Origin: Chloroflexota bacterium
Lineage (GTDB): Bacteria; Chloroflexota; UBA11872; VXOZ01
Reading direction: 5' to 3'
DNA length: 64,000 nucleotides
Assembly (NCBI GenBank): GCA_022824225.1
Contig: JAJEAH010000076.1
Coordinates: 26,778-90,777 of the forward strand
In this document: one piece after another, positions 34,829 through 45,602 of the stretch
Numbering within the stretch: the stretch's first letter is position 1
Layout of the letters: each line of letters opens with the position of its first letter
Notes under the pieces: model-generated
Database searches by the model: none
What the model was told of the DNA's origin: nothing
The model's input: only the letters and a program-made list of their open reading frames with translations
Position numbers and translations under genes: made by a program

Positions 34829-37206
34829 GAGCGGCCTCCTCTCCGGCTACGGCCATGAGTTTGCAGCACCCGCCAGATGCGCTCGGCGGTCATGGGTATG
34901 TCCACGTGCGTCACGCCGAGATGCGAGAGCGCGTCCACCACCGCGTTGGCAACCGTCGGCGTGGCGGAAATGGTCGCCATCTCGCCGATGCCCTTGGCGC
35001 CCAGCGGGTTGACCGGGCTCGGCGTCACCGTGCGGTCTAATTCGAACATGGGGAACTCTTGAGCGAACGGCATGGCGTAGTCCATGAGCGAACCGGATAC
35101 AAGCTGGCCTTCCTCGTCCCAGACCGCCTGCTCCAGCAGCGCCTGGCCGATGCCTTGCGCCAAGCCGCCGTGGATTTGTCCCTCAACCAGTGTGGGATTG
35201 ATGACGGTCCCGCAGTCGTCCACGGACACATAGCGCTTCAATGAAACCTCGCCGGTGTCCTGGTCAATCTCGACCACAGCGATATGCGCGCTGAAGGGGA
35301 ACGTGAGTCCCGGCGGCTCCCAGAACGAGACCGCCTCCAGGCCGGGCTGTTCATCCTCCGGCAGCAACTGACCGTCGTAGGCTTCAGACCCTACCTCGGC
35401 CCAGGTAACATATTGGTCCGGCATGTCCTGCACGGAGAACAGGCCGTCTTCCAGCGTGACAAGCTGGGGGTCGAGCGTATCTTCGAGCTTGTTCTCCAGG
35501 AGCGCCGTCGCGATGCGCGTGGCCTTGTCTTTGATCTGCTCGTTGGCTTTCAGGATGGCCGTGCCGCCCACCACCAGCGTGCGGCTGCCAAAGGTGCCGA
35601 CGCCGCGGGCGACGATGCTCGTATCGCCGTGTATGACCTCCACGTCCTCAAAAGGCACGCCAAGGTCATCGGCTACAATCTGCGCGAATGACGTCTCCTC
35701 GCCCTGGCCGTGGGGCGATGCGCCGGTGAGCACTGTCACCTTGCCCATGGGGTCAACGCGGACGGTAGCGCTTTCGAAACCGCCCAGGCCGCCGGTGGAG
35801 GCGGCGGGACCGAATCCGCAGACCTCGGTGGTCACAGTCACGCCGATGCCCATGAGCTTGCCGTCCTTGCGCGCGGCCTTTTGCTCGGCGCGCAGGTCGT
35901 CGTAGCCCGCGATTTCCAGCGCCTTGTCCAGGGCCGCGTCATAGTCGGCGGAGTCGTAGACCATGCCGGTAGGCGTTTCGTACGGGAAGGCGTCCTTGGG
36001 TATGAAGTTCTTGCGCCGTACGGCTACGGGGTCTTTGCCGGTGGCGTCGGCGATCAAGTCCATCACCCGTTCGATGATGTACGCCGCCTCTGGCCGTCCG
36101 GCGCCGCGATAGGCGTCGTAGGGGATCTTATTGGTGAAGACGCCAATGGTGGTCCAGCCGATGTCGCGGCACCCGTAGACTCCCGGCGCCAGCGACGGCG
36201 TCAGAGTGGGGATAACGTGGGAAATCACCTGGGCGTAGGCCCCAAGATCGGCGTAGATCTTCAGCTTCATGCCGAGCAGCGTGCCGTCTTTCTTGTAGGC
36301 GGCCTGCACGTACTGCGCCTGGCCCCGCCCGTGGCTGGTTGAGACGAAGTGCTCGGTGCGGTCTTCCGCCCACTTGACCGGCCGGTTGACTTCCCGGGCA
36401 AGTATGACGGCGATGAGCGACTCGGAGTAGGTATTGATCTTGCAGCCGAAGCCGCCGCCCACGTCGATGGCGATGACGCGCAGCTTGTTCTCCGGCATGC
36501 CCAGCATCTTGGCCGCGACCATGCGCTCGATATGTGGGTTCTGGGTGGTGACCCAGAGGGTGGCGTTGCCGCTGCTGCGTTCGTATTCCGCCACCGTTGC
36601 CCGCGGCTCCATGGGATTGGGAATGAGGCGCGGCTGCTCCATGCGCGCTTCCACCACGCCGTCGGCCTCGGCAAAGGCGCGGTCGGGGTCGCCCGCCTGA
36701 TCGGAGGCTTCGTAGCAAAGATTGGAGCCCATTTCCGCGAAGATGACCGGTTGGTCGGCGTCCGCCGCCGTTTCCATATCCGTCACGACAGGCAAGGGTT
36801 CGTAATCGACTTCGATAAGGTCGAGGGCGTCCCGCGCCGCCGCCCGCGAGGTTGCGACCACTACGGCCACGGGCTCGCCGACGTAATTCGCTTTCGTCGC
36901 CGCCATCGGCCAGCGCTCGGGATACTGCATGCCCTCCAAGATGGCAAAGAGCGGAAACGGTTCGGCGCAGCGCTCGTTGATTTCCGCGCCGGTCAAGACT
37001 GCCAATACGTCGGGGCTGGCCGCCGCCGCAGACGTATCGATGCCGTCTATGCGCGCGTGGGCGTACGGACTGCGCAACACCGCGAAGTACGCCATGCCCG
37101 GCAGCATGACGTCGTCGGTATACTTGCCCTCGCCGGTGATGAGACGAGGGTCCTCCTTGCGCTTCACGCGCGAACCGATTAGTTTCGATACTTGGCCCGC
37201 GATCAT
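34825..37206 (-). CDS. Molybdopterin-binding subunit, form-II CoxL-like
   Basis: The 793-residue large catalytic subunit of a xanthine dehydrogenase family enzyme. It has the N-terminal ald/xan a/b hammerhead region (GEGKYTDDV near 25-33) and molybdopterin-binding segments (GGGFGCKI near 250-257; GASPHGQGEET near 520). Its active-site loop is AYRGAGR at 365-371. True form-I aerobic CO dehydrogenases carry AYXCSFR there; AYRGAGR is the form-II signature. CO oxidation is therefore not supported, and an aldehyde, purine or aromatic hydroxylase is more likely. A conserved C-terminal Glu occurs in GAKGIGEM near 741-748. AAGGAG lies 7 bases before the ATG. The 2Fe-2S subunit is encoded upstream after a 408-base gap. 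Confidence 0.92.
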   Translation of the reverse strand: MIAGQVSKLIGSRVKRKEDPRLITGEGKYTDDVMLPGMAYFAVLRSPYAHARIDGIDTSAAAASPDVLAVLTGAEINERCAEPFPLFAILEGMQYPERWPMAATKANYVGEPVAVVVATSRAAARDALDLIEVDYEPLPVVTDMETAADADQPVIFAEMGSNLCYEASDQAGDPDRAFAEADGVVEARMEQPRLIPNPMEPRATVAEYERSSGNATLWVTTQNPHIERMVAAKMLGMPENKLRVIAIDVGGGFGCKINTYSESLIAVILAREVNRPVKWAEDRTEHFVSTSHGRGQAQYVQAAYKKDGTLLGMKLKIYADLGAYAQVISHVIPTLTPSLAPGVYGCRDIGWTTIGVFTNKIPYDAYRGAGRPEAAYIIERVMDLIADATGKDPVAVRRKNFIPKDAFPYETPTGMVYDSADYDAALDKALEIAGYDDLRAEQKAARKDGKLMGIGVTVTTEVCGFGPAASTGGLGGFESATVRVDPMGKVTVLTGASPHGQGEETSFAQIVADDLGVPFEDVEVIHGDTSIVARGVGTFGSRTLVVGGTAILKANEQIKDKATRIATALLENKLEDTLDPQLVTLEDGLFSVQDMPDQYVTWAEVGSEAYDGQLLPEDEQPGLEAVSFWEPPGLTFPFSAHIAVVEIDQDTGEVSLKRYVSVDDCGTVINPTLVEGQIHGGLAQGIGQALLEQAVWDEEGQLVSGSLMDYAMPFAQEFPMFELDRTVTPSPVNPLGAKGIGEMATISATPTVANAVVDALSHLGVTHVDIPMTAERIWRVLQTHGRSRRGGRS

Positions 37207-37614
37207 TGCCTCGCTCCTTTACTCAACGCGCCCGGCCAACACCGTTTCCTTGGAATTCCGTCGCAGCGCTGTCCACTTGAAGGTTGAGAGCTTACTGCTG
37301 CAGCGATCCCGCGATGGCGAAGGCCCCACTTAGTGAAAACCGGCATGACTCCTACATCGTCACCGTGCAGCGAACATCGCCCAAAGCACTCTCAAAAGGC
37401 GCCGCACGCACTGTCATTCCTGCGAAAGCCTACCCTGTACCCCGAAACTGCGTATCGAGACGACACAAAGCATCGACACGAAACAGCGCATCGACACGAT
37501 GCGGGGGCGGGTATCCGTCCTCAAACACGGCCTGCGGACTAGTAAGACTCGCGTGTTTCCGCATGAGTCCTACCACTCCCGGCAATCGCTGGCGGCTCTC
37601 GTACACCGTTATCC
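37207..37614. other. 408-bp gap inside the molybdenum hydroxylase locus
   Basis: The gap separates the 2Fe-2S and molybdopterin subunit genes. It contains CATTCCTGCGAAAGCC near 37417 (a decayed dispersed repeat) and a short direct repeat ACACGAAACAGCGCATCGAC / ACGAC..AAGCATCGAC near 37460-37500. I see no gene. A separate promoter for the large subunit may be here. Confidence 0.6.
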
Positions 37615-38091
37615 CTACGCTTGCTCCTGCATGCGCTTGGCGGCGAACTGGGCCGCTTTCACGATATTCTGGTAGCCCGTGCAGCGGCAGATATTGCCGT
37701 CCAGCGAGTGGCGGATCTCCTCTTCGCTCGGGTCGGGTTGCTCATCCAACACCTGATGGAGGGTCATGATGATGCCCGGCGTGCAGAACCCGCACTGCAA
37801 ACCGTGCTCTTCCCAGAAGCCTTCCTGCACCGGATGGAGTTCGCCATCCTGCGCCAGGCCTTCGATGGTGGTCACCTCGCTGCCGTCGGCCTGCACGGCG
37901 AGCACCGTGCAACTCTTGACCGCGGCGCCGTCCACAACCACGGTGCACGCGCCGCATTGGCTGGTGTCGCACCCCACGTGCGTGCCGGTGAGGCCCAGCT
38001 CGTCACGCAAGTAGTACGCCAGCAACGTGCGCGGTTCGACAACGCTCGAGTGGCGTGTGCCGTTCACCGTTACCGAAATCTCATTGGGCAT
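37615..38091 (-). CDS. 2Fe-2S subunit of molybdenum hydroxylase (CoxS-like)
   Basis: The 158-residue small subunit carries two [2Fe-2S] clusters. The plant-ferredoxin type cluster uses Cys41, Cys46, Cys49 and Cys61 ([10 protein letters not shown]). The helical-domain cluster uses Cys100, Cys103, Cys135 and Cys137 (CGFCTPG and CRCTGYQ). It transfers electrons from molybdopterin to FAD. The gene order is S, L, M on the minus strand. A CoxG-like gene is encoded divergently upstream at 38837. Weak purine-rich sequence GGGGATAG precedes the ATG. Confidence 0.93.
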   Translation of the reverse strand: MPNEISVTVNGTRHSSVVEPRTLLAYYLRDELGLTGTHVGCDTSQCGACTVVVDGAAVKSCTVLAVQADGSEVTTIEGLAQDGELHPVQEGFWEEHGLQCGFCTPGIIMTLHQVLDEQPDPSEEEIRHSLDGNICRCTGYQNIVKAAQFAAKRMQEQA

Positions 38092-38836
38092 ACGTCTATC
38101 CCCCTACGCGGAGCGTATCTGCATACGTCGTCTTGGTCGCAGAAGTAGGCTTCGCCGAAAACGCCGACTTTGTCTCAGACGTCGACTTCGTCGCAGACGC
38201 AAAATACTTGGTTCAGTATACCAAGAGTGTCACGATTGCACACGCTCGTGATCCCTTCAATCGAGCACGCCCAATCCCGTTCGTGCTGAGCTTGTAGAAG
38301 TACGGACCGGCGAGAGATGATTCTTTCCCCCCAAACACGCGGTAGGGAACGCGCATCGTGCCGATACGCCTAGAGGCGCCGGGCCTGCCCCTAAGCACGC
38401 GGTTAGCAAAGCGACCGCAGCCCGGACAGCACGCCCAATCCCGTTCGTGCTGAGCTCGTCGAAGTACGGGCTGACGAGGAAGAGTCCTGCCCCAAGGCAC
38501 ACGGTAGTGAAGCGACTGCGGCCCGGTATAGAAAGCCCAAGCCCGTTCGTGCTGAGCTTATCGGAGTACGGACCGGCGAGAGAAGACTCTGCCCCCTAAG
38601 CACGCGGTTAGCGAAGCGACAGCGGCCCGGACAGACAGCCCAAGTCCGTTCGTGCTGAGCCCGTCGAAGCATGAACGGGCTTGGGCGCGCCCCAACGGCG
38701 ATTTCCATGCCCACCCCCGTCCCTCAGCCCAGTGCATCCACATCAAGCGCCAAATCCGCGACTAGGATGCCGCGCGCCAATGGCGGTATGATTGGGGGAA
38801 ACGGCAGGCGGCGCACACCGAACAAGGGGCGGACTG
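38092..38836. other. 745-bp divergent spacer filled with repeats
   Basis: Just upstream of the 2Fe-2S gene lies a GACTTCGTCGCAGAC-like hexanucleotide-biased stretch (38120-38205). The 103-bp tandem array at 38279-38699 follows. The last 130 bases before the CoxG-like gene have no feature I can name. Promoters of both flanking genes must be here. Confidence 0.7.
38279..38699. repeat. 103-bp tandem repeat array with GTTCGTGCTGAGC cores
   Basis: Cores start at 38279, 38443, 38545 and 38648. The last three are 102-103 bases apart; the first interval is 164 because of an extra partial unit. Each unit continues through TACGGACCGGCGAGAG.., CACGCGGTTAGCGAAGCGAC and GCGGCCCGGACAG. The array ends in an inverted repeat with arms GCCCAAGTCCGTTC (38638-38651) and GAACGGGCTTGGGC (38673-38686). 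Confidence 0.9.
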
Positions 38837-39280
38837 ATGAAAGTAGAAGGCACGTTCACGATCAAGGCGGAACGCGACCACGTGTGGGAGTTGCTGCAAG
38901 ACCCCGACGTGCTCGCGGCGTGCATTCCCGGCTGTGAGAAGCTGGAACCCACCGGCGAGGATACCTACGCGGCAACCCTGAACGTGGGCGTGGCGGGCAT
39001 CAAAGGCCGCTACCAGGGCACGGTGGCGGTGGCCGACCGCAACCCGCCCCACGGCTACCGCATGATCGTGGAAGGCAAGGGCGGTCCGGGCTTCGTGAAA
39101 GGCGAGGGCAGCTTCACGCTCACCGAGAAGAAAGCGGGCGAGACCACCATCCACGTGGCCGGCGACGCCCAAGCCGGCGGCACCCTGGCCCGCGTCGGCC
39201 AACGCCTCATGACCCAAGCCGCCAAACTGCTCATGAAGCAGTTCTTCACACGGCTTAACAAAGAAGCCACCTCACGCTAA
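38837..39280 (+). CDS. CoxG-like SRPBCC family protein
   Basis: The 147-residue protein belongs to the SRPBCC/START superfamily of the CoxG/DUF1857 type (CO dehydrogenase subunit G). Motifs are WELLQDPDVLAACIPGCEKLE near 18-38, YRMIVEGKGGPGFVKGEGSFTL, and a C-terminal amphipathic helix (AAKLLMKQFFTRLN). CoxG is thought to recruit the enzyme to the membrane. Divergent linkage to the 2Fe-2S subunit supports a role with that enzyme. I chose the ATG at 38837 because the preceding 15 codons are poor and GGGGCGGA precedes this one. Confidence 0.87.
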   Translation: MKVEGTFTIKAERDHVWELLQDPDVLAACIPGCEKLEPTGEDTYAATLNVGVAGIKGRYQGTVAVADRNPPHGYRMIVEGKGGPGFVKGEGSFTLTEKKAGETTIHVAGDAQAGGTLARVGQRLMTQAAKLLMKQFFTRLNKEATSR

Positions 39281-39385
39281 CGGTCTTTCGATCAGCGTGA
39301 GATGGCCGGCAGTCTGCGTAGATCAAGAGCACTGTGTCAGTTTTATTGCTGGTCTCACGCTTAGTTCAGTCTATTCTAAGGGACA

Positions 39386-40462
39386 TCAGCGATTGCTCGC
39401 CTCTTCATAGGCTTTCGTAAAGGCGTCAATCACTTGGGGCGAAACCTTCTGAATGGTATTCCCCTGCCCAATCTTCGACGGCTCAATTACCTTTTCTACG
39501 ATTTCAATTGAATTCGGGGCGTGCCGCTTGAATACTGACTTCCAAACCGAGATATATGGCTGTTGCTTATCGTTCCATATTGTCACCAAACCAGCGTTGT
39601 CGGGCATTATACGGGGCAAGAGGGTGAACCGATTGACTCCGGTGTAGGAGGATAGACGCACGTTTGGCAGCTTGGCCAACTGTTCCGCCCAGACAATCAA
39701 CTCTTCGAATTTGGCACGGGCTTCATCAGTTGCGCCTTCGAGCGACGCACGAAACGCAGCAGAGCCATCTGACACTATGCCTTCGTGCTTTTTGGGAAGG
39801 CTCCTGCTATCATCAGCAGCAGGCATTGCTGCACTAATGTCGGGTGAGATGCGCTGCGGCAAGGCGACCTGCGCGCCATTGACCTCGTAAACTTTCAGGG
39901 TTATGAGGTCAATCGCCAGTGCCTGAATTGTCATTGCGTCCAAGTAAGCAATGAGCCTCTCTAACTCGGCCGGCACTTCGTCCAATACAAGAACCAATCG
40001 AAAGTTGCCTTGGTCTAGGTACTCTTGCATCGACGCGGAAAATGTACCAACATCCACTGCTCCCTTCTGGTCCTGAGACTGAACCGCATCCAAGATAGAC
40101 ATGTATCCTGCATCTGCAAGGGGCTTTCTCAACGTTCCTTGCTCAAGCCTTTCGACAGTTAATCCATGGAGGAACGCGGCGTATGAAATGATCTGCGACA
40201 CGATAGCTCGGCGCGCCTCCGAACTCCTGGCTAGCTTCACCTCAATGATGGCGGGGCGGCCGGACGATTCTACTGCCAGCAGGTCCGCGTAGCCGATTCC
40301 CAAATACACTTCTGATCCCAATACACTGAGATCTGGCGAACCTGCAAGAGGCAGTAGCCCAGGATTCTGTTCAATAAGCTTATGTAGAGTTGCTTCATCT
40401 TCATACGCCTGAGGCGAAGCAAGTTCCCATTCTTCTCCTGTATTTTTCCAGATTCCAGCCAT
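39386..40462 (-). CDS. NucS/DUF91-like PD-(D/E)XK nuclease protein
   Basis: The 358-residue protein carries a clear PD-(D/E)XK core in its first 100 residues: Glu31, Asp60 in GYADLLAVE, Glu74 and Lys76 in IIEVKLA, then Gln90 in SQIISYAAF. The order E, D, ExK, Q resembles the C-terminal nuclease domain of NucS/EndoMS and DUF91 proteins. The C-terminal half (about 210-358) is a separate, unnamed domain. The codon and base composition is A/T-richer than neighbouring pepF and lepA, suggesting acquisition. A DNA-defence or repair function is plausible but unproven; no partner genes are adjacent. Confidence 0.75.
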   Translation of the reverse strand: MAGIWKNTGEEWELASPQAYEDEATLHKLIEQNPGLLPLAGSPDLSVLGSEVYLGIGYADLLAVESSGRPAIIEVKLARSSEARRAIVSQIISYAAFLHGLTVERLEQGTLRKPLADAGYMSILDAVQSQDQKGAVDVGTFSASMQEYLDQGNFRLVLVLDEVPAELERLIAYLDAMTIQALAIDLITLKVYEVNGAQVALPQRISPDISAAMPAADDSRSLPKKHEGIVSDGSAAFRASLEGATDEARAKFEELIVWAEQLAKLPNVRLSSYTGVNRFTLLPRIMPDNAGLVTIWNDKQQPYISVWKSVFKRHAPNSIEIVEKVIEPSKIGQGNTIQKVSPQVIDAFTKAYEEASNR

Positions 40463-40590
40463 GTGCTAACCTCGAGTGTCCTACTAGACCATCTAGACTA
40501 TAGGGTCATCGCTTCTACGCGGACTTGACACCAGCGACCCTAAAGTCAGGCGTTCTGAGCTACTTCCTTGATCCCTAATGTGGGTTGCAC

Positions 40591-42417
40591 TTAAGCCCTC
40601 GCTAGCGTTTTCGCCTCCTGCACCATGGCATGGATGATATCCAGTCCCCCGTGCCAGAAGGCGGGGTCGGCGGTGTTGATGTTGGCGCGTTGCATGAGTT
40701 GGGCGGGGGATTCGCTGCCGCCGGCGGCCAGCATGCCGCGATACTGTTCCACAAAGGGCGCGCCCTGCTGCTGGTAGGCGTGGTAGAGCGAGAGCGACAG
40801 CAATTCGCCGAAGGGATAGGCGTAGACGTAGAACGGCACGTGGATGAAGTGGGGGATGTACGCCCACCAGTGGCGGTAGTTCTCCGTCATCTCCACTGAA
40901 TCGCCGAACATGGACGATTGCTGCTCGATCCAGATCTCGCCGATGGTCTCTGCTGTGAGTTCACCCTCGCTGCGGCGGCGGGTGTGCAGCCCGTACTCGA
41001 ACTGGTGCATGGCCGCCTGGCGGAAGACCGTGGCAAATGAGTCCTCGATCTTCTGCGCCAGCAGGCTCAGGCGCACCTGGGGGTCGGTGGTGCGCTCCAT
41101 GAGCAGATGAAACGTCAGCATCTCGCCAAACGTGCTGGCCAGCTCCGCCACCACCAAGGACGTGTTGAATTCGAGATATGACTGCTCACGGGAGAGCCGG
41201 GCGTGGATGCCGTGGCCGAGCTCGTGGGCGAGTGTCATCACGTCGCGCTGGTTGCCCGTGTAGCTGAGAAACACGTATGGATGCAGGCTGGGCAGGCAGG
41301 GCTGGCAAAATGCCCCGCCGCGCTTATTAGGCAGAACTGCGGCATCGATCCATTGTTTTTCAAAGAACTCTCGCGCCAGTTGGCCCGCCTCAGGCGAAAA
41401 GGCGTTGTAGGCGTCCAGCACCAGCGCCTTGGCCTCGGCAAAGTCCACGCCGCCTTCCGGCGGCGGGAACACCGGCGCGTAGCGGTCGTAGTCGTAGAGC
41501 TTGCGGTAGCCGAGCATGCGGCGCTTCAGGGTGTAGTAGTCGGACACGATGTCGTAGCGTTGCGTCACCGCGTCCAGCATGGCGTGCGCGGTGGCGTCGT
41601 CCACCTCGTTCGCCATATTCCGCGACGACATGGGGTCGGGATAGTCCCGCAGCCGGTCCTCGATGGACTTCTCCTGAGCGGCCACGTTGAAGATGAAGGT
41701 GAGGATGTGGGTGTCGTCCTGCAGCGCTTTGGTCATGGCAATTTGCGCCCGCCGCCGCACGCCGCGGTCGGGATGGTAGAGCAGGGCGAGAATCTCGGTC
41801 TCGTTCATCTCCTTGCGCTCGCCATCCACGGTCACGGTCTGCCGCAGGCGGCTGGTGCGCTCGTCGAAGAGCCGCTGGAAGGCGCTGATGCCGGTAAGCC
41901 GCTTTTCGGCGTCCAGCTTCTCCTCGGCTTCCGTGAGCGTGTGGGGCGCAAAGACCCGCTCGTGGGCCAGCGAGTGCGCGTAACGCGCCAGTGGTGGATG
42001 CGCCAGCACGCGCTCAGCGAAGGCGTCGTCCGCCTGCCGCCACTCCACGTCGAAGAAGAGCAGTTCGTTCTGCACCTCCGTGGCCTGCTCCTCCGTGCGC
42101 TGGAGCAGCGCCCCGTAAGCCGGCTCGGCGGTATCCACCGAAAAGAGCAGTTGTGCAAACATCACGCCCTTGTGGGCGCGGACGTAGATCTGCTCGATCT
42201 CTTCAACCGCAGTCAGAAACTCGTCCGGTGTTATTTCGCCCGCAGCAATACGGCCCCGGTACTTTTCCTGAAACGCCTCCGCCTCTGCCAACGCCGCCTT
42301 AAAGTCCGCCTCGATTGCCGGATCATCCGGTCCGGCGTAGAGATCGGCAAGGTCCCAACGGACGTCTTCCGCGCCGGTTGTTTGTTTTGTATTGGTCGTC
42401 CCTTGTGATTCTGTCAC
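40591..42417 (-). CDS. pepF: Oligoendopeptidase F (M3B family)
   Basis: The 608-residue zinc metallopeptidase cleaves cytoplasmic oligopeptides of roughly 7-17 residues. The catalytic motif is HELGH at 398-402 (two His ligands, Glu base). The third ligand Glu425 is in VVAELASTFGE. The flanking YVFLSYTGNQRDVMTLAHEL and C-terminal HFIHVPFYVYAYPFG segments are typical. Length is normal. The start is GTG with AGGAG nine bases upstream. lepA lies 52 bases upstream on the same strand, so they may share a transcript. Confidence 0.95.
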   Translation of the reverse strand: MTESQGTTNTKQTTGAEDVRWDLADLYAGPDDPAIEADFKAALAEAEAFQEKYRGRIAAGEITPDEFLTAVEEIEQIYVRAHKGVMFAQLLFSVDTAEPAYGALLQRTEEQATEVQNELLFFDVEWRQADDAFAERVLAHPPLARYAHSLAHERVFAPHTLTEAEEKLDAEKRLTGISAFQRLFDERTSRLRQTVTVDGERKEMNETEILALLYHPDRGVRRRAQIAMTKALQDDTHILTFIFNVAAQEKSIEDRLRDYPDPMSSRNMANEVDDATAHAMLDAVTQRYDIVSDYYTLKRRMLGYRKLYDYDRYAPVFPPPEGGVDFAEAKALVLDAYNAFSPEAGQLAREFFEKQWIDAAVLPNKRGGAFCQPCLPSLHPYVFLSYTGNQRDVMTLAHELGHGIHARLSREQSYLEFNTSLVVAELASTFGEMLTFHLLMERTTDPQVRLSLLAQKIEDSFATVFRQAAMHQFEYGLHTRRRSEGELTAETIGEIWIEQQSSMFGDSVEMTENYRHWWAYIPHFIHVPFYVYAYPFGELLSLSLYHAYQQQGAPFVEQYRGMLAAGGSESPAQLMQRANINTADPAFWHGGLDIIHAMVQEAKTLARA

Positions 42418-42469
42418 GCTGTATTGCTCCTACTGATTTCGATTTCGCACTGCCACGGGTAACACGACC

Positions 42470-44296
<1,827 letters not shown>

Positions 44297-44545
44297 AGAC
44301 TATGTACTGCGACAGGTCACGCGGGCAAGGGACCCTACCCGCTGGCCCCGTCGCTGCCTTTTCACCGTATCCCGCCGCATTGCCATCAATCATTGTAACA
44401 AATGCCGGGATTGCTCCCGTTGCGGACGGCAAAGCGGCTGGCCGCGCCAGAGCTTAACGCTTGACAGCAAGTGGTGCCGGTTCTACCATCATAGTCAGGA
44501 AATTCGGCATTTCTCCCTTTCCTTTTGCCACGCGAGGTCAATACC

Positions 44546-45424
44546 ATGGCACAAGTGCAGGAACAGGCGGCAACGGCGGAACTCACCTTTGATACGTTCG
44601 AGGGGGAGGAGTATCGCGAGCAACTCTATCGGTACGACAACTGCGCCACCGGCGTTGTCAGTGTCGATGATTTCACTGACGACCATGTGCAGTACTACCG
44701 CGAGACCGGCTATTTGGTCATCCAGCAGGTCTTCACGCCGGCTGAAATCGAAGAGGCGTTGGCGGGCTACGTGGACCTCGTCATTGGCACGTACCCCGAT
44801 TTTCGCGGTGTGCAGTTCGAGGCAGCATCCAAGAAATACGTGCGTACCCTGTCTCCGAAGCAGCAGCTCGATTGCGTGCGCAAGATGCAGCGGTTCGTGG
44901 ACTGGGAACCCCGCTTGAATGCCATGGCGTGGCACCCGAAACTGCAGATGGTGGTGCGCCGCCTGCTGGAAGCCGAGCCGGAGCTCTTTGCCGACCAGGC
45001 CCTGAGCAAGCCGCCCGGCATCGGGCGCGAAAAGCCCTGGCACCAGGACCACGCCTTCTTCAATCTGCCCATGGGCACGCCCATAGTCGGCACGTGGACG
45101 GCGCTTGACCCCGCTACCCTGGAGAACGGCTGCATGCACGTGAAACCCGGCACGCATAAGGAAGGGCCGGTGGTGCACTTCCGGCGGCGTGACTGGCAGA
45201 TATGCGACGATCACCTGGACCTCAACCGCGACGTGGCGGTGCCGCTGCCGCCCGGCGGCGTGCTCTTCTTCGACGGCCTCATGCACCACGGCACACCGGC
45301 AAACCGCAGCGAGAGCCGCCGACGCGCCCTTCAGTTCCACTTCATTCCGGCAGGCACCGAACACATCGAACAGGATGAACGCATGGCCGTGTTTGGGAGC
45401 GAAGGCAAAGAAGTCGAGTGCTAG
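44546..45424 (+). CDS. Phytanoyl-CoA dioxygenase (PhyH) family protein
   Basis: The 292-residue enzyme is a predicted Fe(II)/2-oxoglutarate-dependent dioxygenase. The facial triad is visible as His166 and Asp168 in PWHQDHAF and a distal His in LMHHGTPANRS near 247. A conserved Arg (SRRRALQFHF) would bind 2-oxoglutarate. It belongs to the PhyH family, which hydroxylates a wide range of substrates in secondary metabolism. GAGG lies 8 bases before the ATG at 44546. It is divergent from lepA and about 180 bases before the PAS sensor on the same strand. Its substrate is unknown. Confidence 0.87.
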   Translation: MAQVQEQAATAELTFDTFEGEEYREQLYRYDNCATGVVSVDDFTDDHVQYYRETGYLVIQQVFTPAEIEEALAGYVDLVIGTYPDFRGVQFEAASKKYVRTLSPKQQLDCVRKMQRFVDWEPRLNAMAWHPKLQMVVRRLLEAEPELFADQALSKPPGIGREKPWHQDHAFFNLPMGTPIVGTWTALDPATLENGCMHVKPGTHKEGPVVHFRRRDWQICDDHLDLNRDVAVPLPPGGVLFFDGLMHHGTPANRSESRRRALQFHFIPAGTEHIEQDERMAVFGSEGKEVEC

Positions 45425-45602
45425 GCGCGCGACCGGCAAGCGGCGACCGGCGCCGGCCCTGTGCGGCTGTGCGCTGCTGTTTTCCATGGTGTGGCAATTT
45501 CTCTAAGCGGCAATGCGGACGCGCCGGGCGGCTGCGCGCTCTGTGCAGCACGTTCGGCAGCCAACGTGCCGGGACAGTGAAAGACGGGCCGAACGCAAAC
45601 CC

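Noticed and set aside
33956..37206. Aerobic CO dehydrogenase (coxL form I)
   Set aside because: The active-site loop is AYRGAGR, not AYXCSFR, so CO oxidation is not supported.
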